Below, piece after piece: positions 5,496 to 6,591 of a DNA stretch of 6,591 bases; position 1 is the first letter of the stretch; the number at the start of each line of letters is the position of its first letter. The stretch is from Falsiroseomonas sp044348345. GTDB taxonomy: Bacteria; Pseudomonadota; Alphaproteobacteria; Acetobacterales; Acetobacteraceae. A program made the translations under genes and the position numbers. A model generated the notes under the pieces. The model did no database searches and was not told the DNA's origin. It saw only the letters and a list, made by a program, of their open reading frames with translations. The stretch spans positions 1 to 6,591 of the forward strand of contig JBIKSZ010000208.1 in assembly GCA_044348345.1 (NCBI GenBank), given 5' to 3'.

Positions 5496-5504
5496 GCATG
5501 AATA

Positions 5505-6476
5505 TCAACGCCCGGCCCAGGGGCGACGCTGGAACAGCGCGCCGATCGTCGCGGCTTCCTCCATGACGAAGCGGCGATAGGCGTCGCCGGTCAGCAGGCG
5601 CAGCGGCAGGTTGATGCGGGCCACTTCGTCGAGGAAGTCGCGGCTGGCGAACATGGCGGCGAAGCCAGCGACCAGCCGGTCCTTGATCGGTGCGGGCAGG
5701 CCGGGCGGGGCGACGAAGCCGCGGGCGGAGCCGCCCAGCACGTCGAAGCCCTGCTCGCGGAAGGTCGGCACCTGCGCGGCCGCCTGCCAGCGCTGCTCCG
5801 CCGCCTGGCCGAGGCAGCGCGTGCGGCCTTCCTGCATCAGCGTCAGCCCCTCGCTCATATTGTAGGAGGCGACCTGAACCTGGCCGCCGAGCAGGTCGCG
5901 GACGACTTGCGCGGTGCCGTTGTAGGGCGCGTGCAGGGCGCGGACGCCGGCCGCTTCCTCGAAGGCCAGCAGCAGCTGGTGGTCGTCGGAGCCGACGCCG
6001 GCGGCGCTGCCGACGGAGACCGTCTCCGCCCCGCGCGCCATGGCGGCGCGGAGGTCGGCGAGGGTGCGGAGTGGCGAATCCGCGCGGACCCAGAGCCCGC
6101 AGGGGTCGTCCACCATGTTGGCGAGGAAGGTGAATTCCTCCGTCCGCCAGCGCACGGGGCGTTCCAGCGGGATGGAGGTGAGGTTGAGGCTGCTGATGGC
6201 GCCGAGGGTCCAGCCATCGGGGCGGGCGGCGAAGACGGCCTCGCTGCCGGTCTGGCCGCCGGCGCCGGGGCGGTTGGTGACGAGGAAATTCGCGCCCGAC
6301 AGGTGCTGCGGCAGGAAGCGGCTGGCGATGCGGGCGATGATGTCGATGCCGCCGCCGGGCGGGAAGGGGACGATGATCTCGATGGGCCTTGTGCCGGGCC
6401 AGTCGCCTTGCGCGAGCGCCGGCCGGGCGAGGGCGAGCGCGGGCAGGGCCGCGAGGCTGCGCCGAGTGATCATCAT
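5505..6476 (-). CDS. Bug-family (TctC-like) tripartite tricarboxylate transporter substrate-binding protein
   Basis: A 323-residue periplasmic binding protein. The N-terminus MMITRRSLAALPALALARPALAQ is a signal peptide with a twin arginine and an A-L-A cleavage site, suggesting Tat export, as is common in this family. The mature protein starts near GDWPGTRPIEIIVPFPPGGG, the hallmark Bug motif (P-I-x-x-I-V-P-F-x-P-G-G), followed by NRPGAGG, which helps form the carboxylate-binding site. Further family features are SLNLTSIP, NGTAQVVRDLLGGQVQ, and a late GFVAPPGLPAPIKDRL. Such proteins bind dicarboxylates, tricarboxylates or other small acids and deliver them to a TctAB membrane pair, although many are orphans; no tctA or tctB is in the window. 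ATG 6476 was chosen because GGAGGA lies just upstream; ATG 6473 would serve equally well, and the in-frame GTG at 6488 overlaps that site. The ligand is unknown. Confidence 0.9.
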   Translation of the reverse strand: MMITRRSLAALPALALARPALAQGDWPGTRPIEIIVPFPPGGGIDIIARIASRFLPQHLSGANFLVTNRPGAGGQTGSEAVFAARPDGWTLGAISSLNLTSIPLERPVRWRTEEFTFLANMVDDPCGLWVRADSPLRTLADLRAAMARGAETVSVGSAAGVGSDDHQLLLAFEEAAGVRALHAPYNGTAQVVRDLLGGQVQVASYNMSEGLTLMQEGRTRCLGQAAEQRWQAAAQVPTFREQGFDVLGGSARGFVAPPGLPAPIKDRLVAGFAAMFASRDFLDEVARINLPLRLLTGDAYRRFVMEEAATIGALFQRRPWAGR

Positions 6477-6480
6477 CGTT

Positions 6481-6486
6481 TCCTCC
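6481..6486 (-). promoter_or_regulatory. Ribosome binding site of the solute-binding protein gene
   Basis: GGAGGA on the minus strand. From the GGAGG core there are 5 bases to ATG 6476 and 8 to ATG 6473. It excludes the GTG at 6488 as the start, because that codon overlaps the site. Confidence 0.6.
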
Positions 6487-6494
6487 ACCTGCTT

Positions 6495-6510
6495 GGACCG
6501 CGTGCGGTCC
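6495..6510. promoter_or_regulatory. Palindrome upstream of the solute-binding protein gene
   Basis: GGACCGC (6495-6501) and GCGGTCC (6504-6510) form a 7-base inverted repeat around GT, 18 bases upstream of ATG 6476. Its position in the leader or promoter region fits an operator for a regulator of the uptake gene, or a hairpin in the 5' leader. No regulator gene is in the window and no promoter hexamers were recognised nearby. Confidence 0.35.
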
Positions 6511-6572
6511 TGCTGGCACAGCCTTGCATCCCCCGGCGCTGCGGAACAGGTGTGGGCGCTTGAAACGCCGAA

Positions 6573-6591
6573 GGCGGAGCCGGCTTCCGCC
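6573..6591. repeat. Inverted repeat at the right edge
   Basis: GGCGGA (6573-6578) is complementary to TCCGCC (6586-6591), with GCC/GGC able to extend the stem inward around a single unpaired T. The window ends inside or right after this element, so its context, for example as a terminator of a neighbouring gene, cannot be judged. Confidence 0.45.

Noticed and set aside
4197..5501. 434-codon plus-strand open frame antisense to the dehydrogenase
   Set aside because: His/Arg/Gly/Ala-rich translation without domains, lying opposite a gene with a complete set of catalytic motifs. A shadow frame.
5395..6519. 374-codon minus-strand open frame overlapping the solute-binding protein
   Set aside because: Arg/Pro-rich composition with no recognisable family, while the other frame encodes a complete Bug-family protein with signal peptide.

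Overview
The window is very GC-rich bacterial DNA. Gene content suggests an alphaproteobacterium of the Acetobacteraceae type (Roseomonas-like): a Bug-family tricarboxylate-binding protein beside a D-2-hydroxyacid dehydrogenase, and GC-rich hairpins between genes. That placement is an inference from style and gene families, not from a marker gene.

Layout. Positions 1-294 hold the 3' end of a heavy-metal P1B-type ATPase. Positions 295-718 hold no convincing gene but carry five copies of TTCGGACAAA, four of them spaced 25-27 bases apart. Positions 719-4134 are a compact four-gene cassette. On the plus strand lie a RelE/HigB-like toxin candidate and an overlapping gene fusing a HigA-like helix-turn-helix to an ImmA/IrrE zinc-peptidase domain. 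On the minus strand, convergent with these, lie a thymidylate synthase/dCMP hydroxymethylase family enzyme and a one-base-overlapping gene of the alpha-glutamyl/putrescinyl thymine pyrophosphorylase (aGPT-PPlase) clade 3 family. The pairs meet tail to tail, sharing a CTAG in which both stop codons overlap. Positions 4135-4355 are intergenic, with an AT-rich spike (a candidate promoter for the minus-strand pair) and two GC hairpins. Positions 4356-5324 (dehydrogenase) and 5505-6476 (periplasmic solute-binding protein) are ordinary metabolic genes on the minus strand, separated by a cluster of hairpins.

The most interesting part is the minus-strand pair. In phages, homologous enzyme families make hypermodified pyrimidines: a thymidylate-synthase homologue hydroxymethylates a nucleotide, and aGPT-PPlase family proteins act later on the base in DNA. 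Here the synthase homologue has Asp180 where thymidylate synthases have the Asn that selects uracil. T4 dCMP hydroxymethylase has Asp at the same place. The pair is therefore predicted to make or process a modified cytosine nucleotide or base rather than dTMP. It sits with a toxin-antitoxin-like module between housekeeping-type genes, so it looks like a small accessory, possibly defensive, cassette. All functional statements about the cassette are inferences from sequence families.
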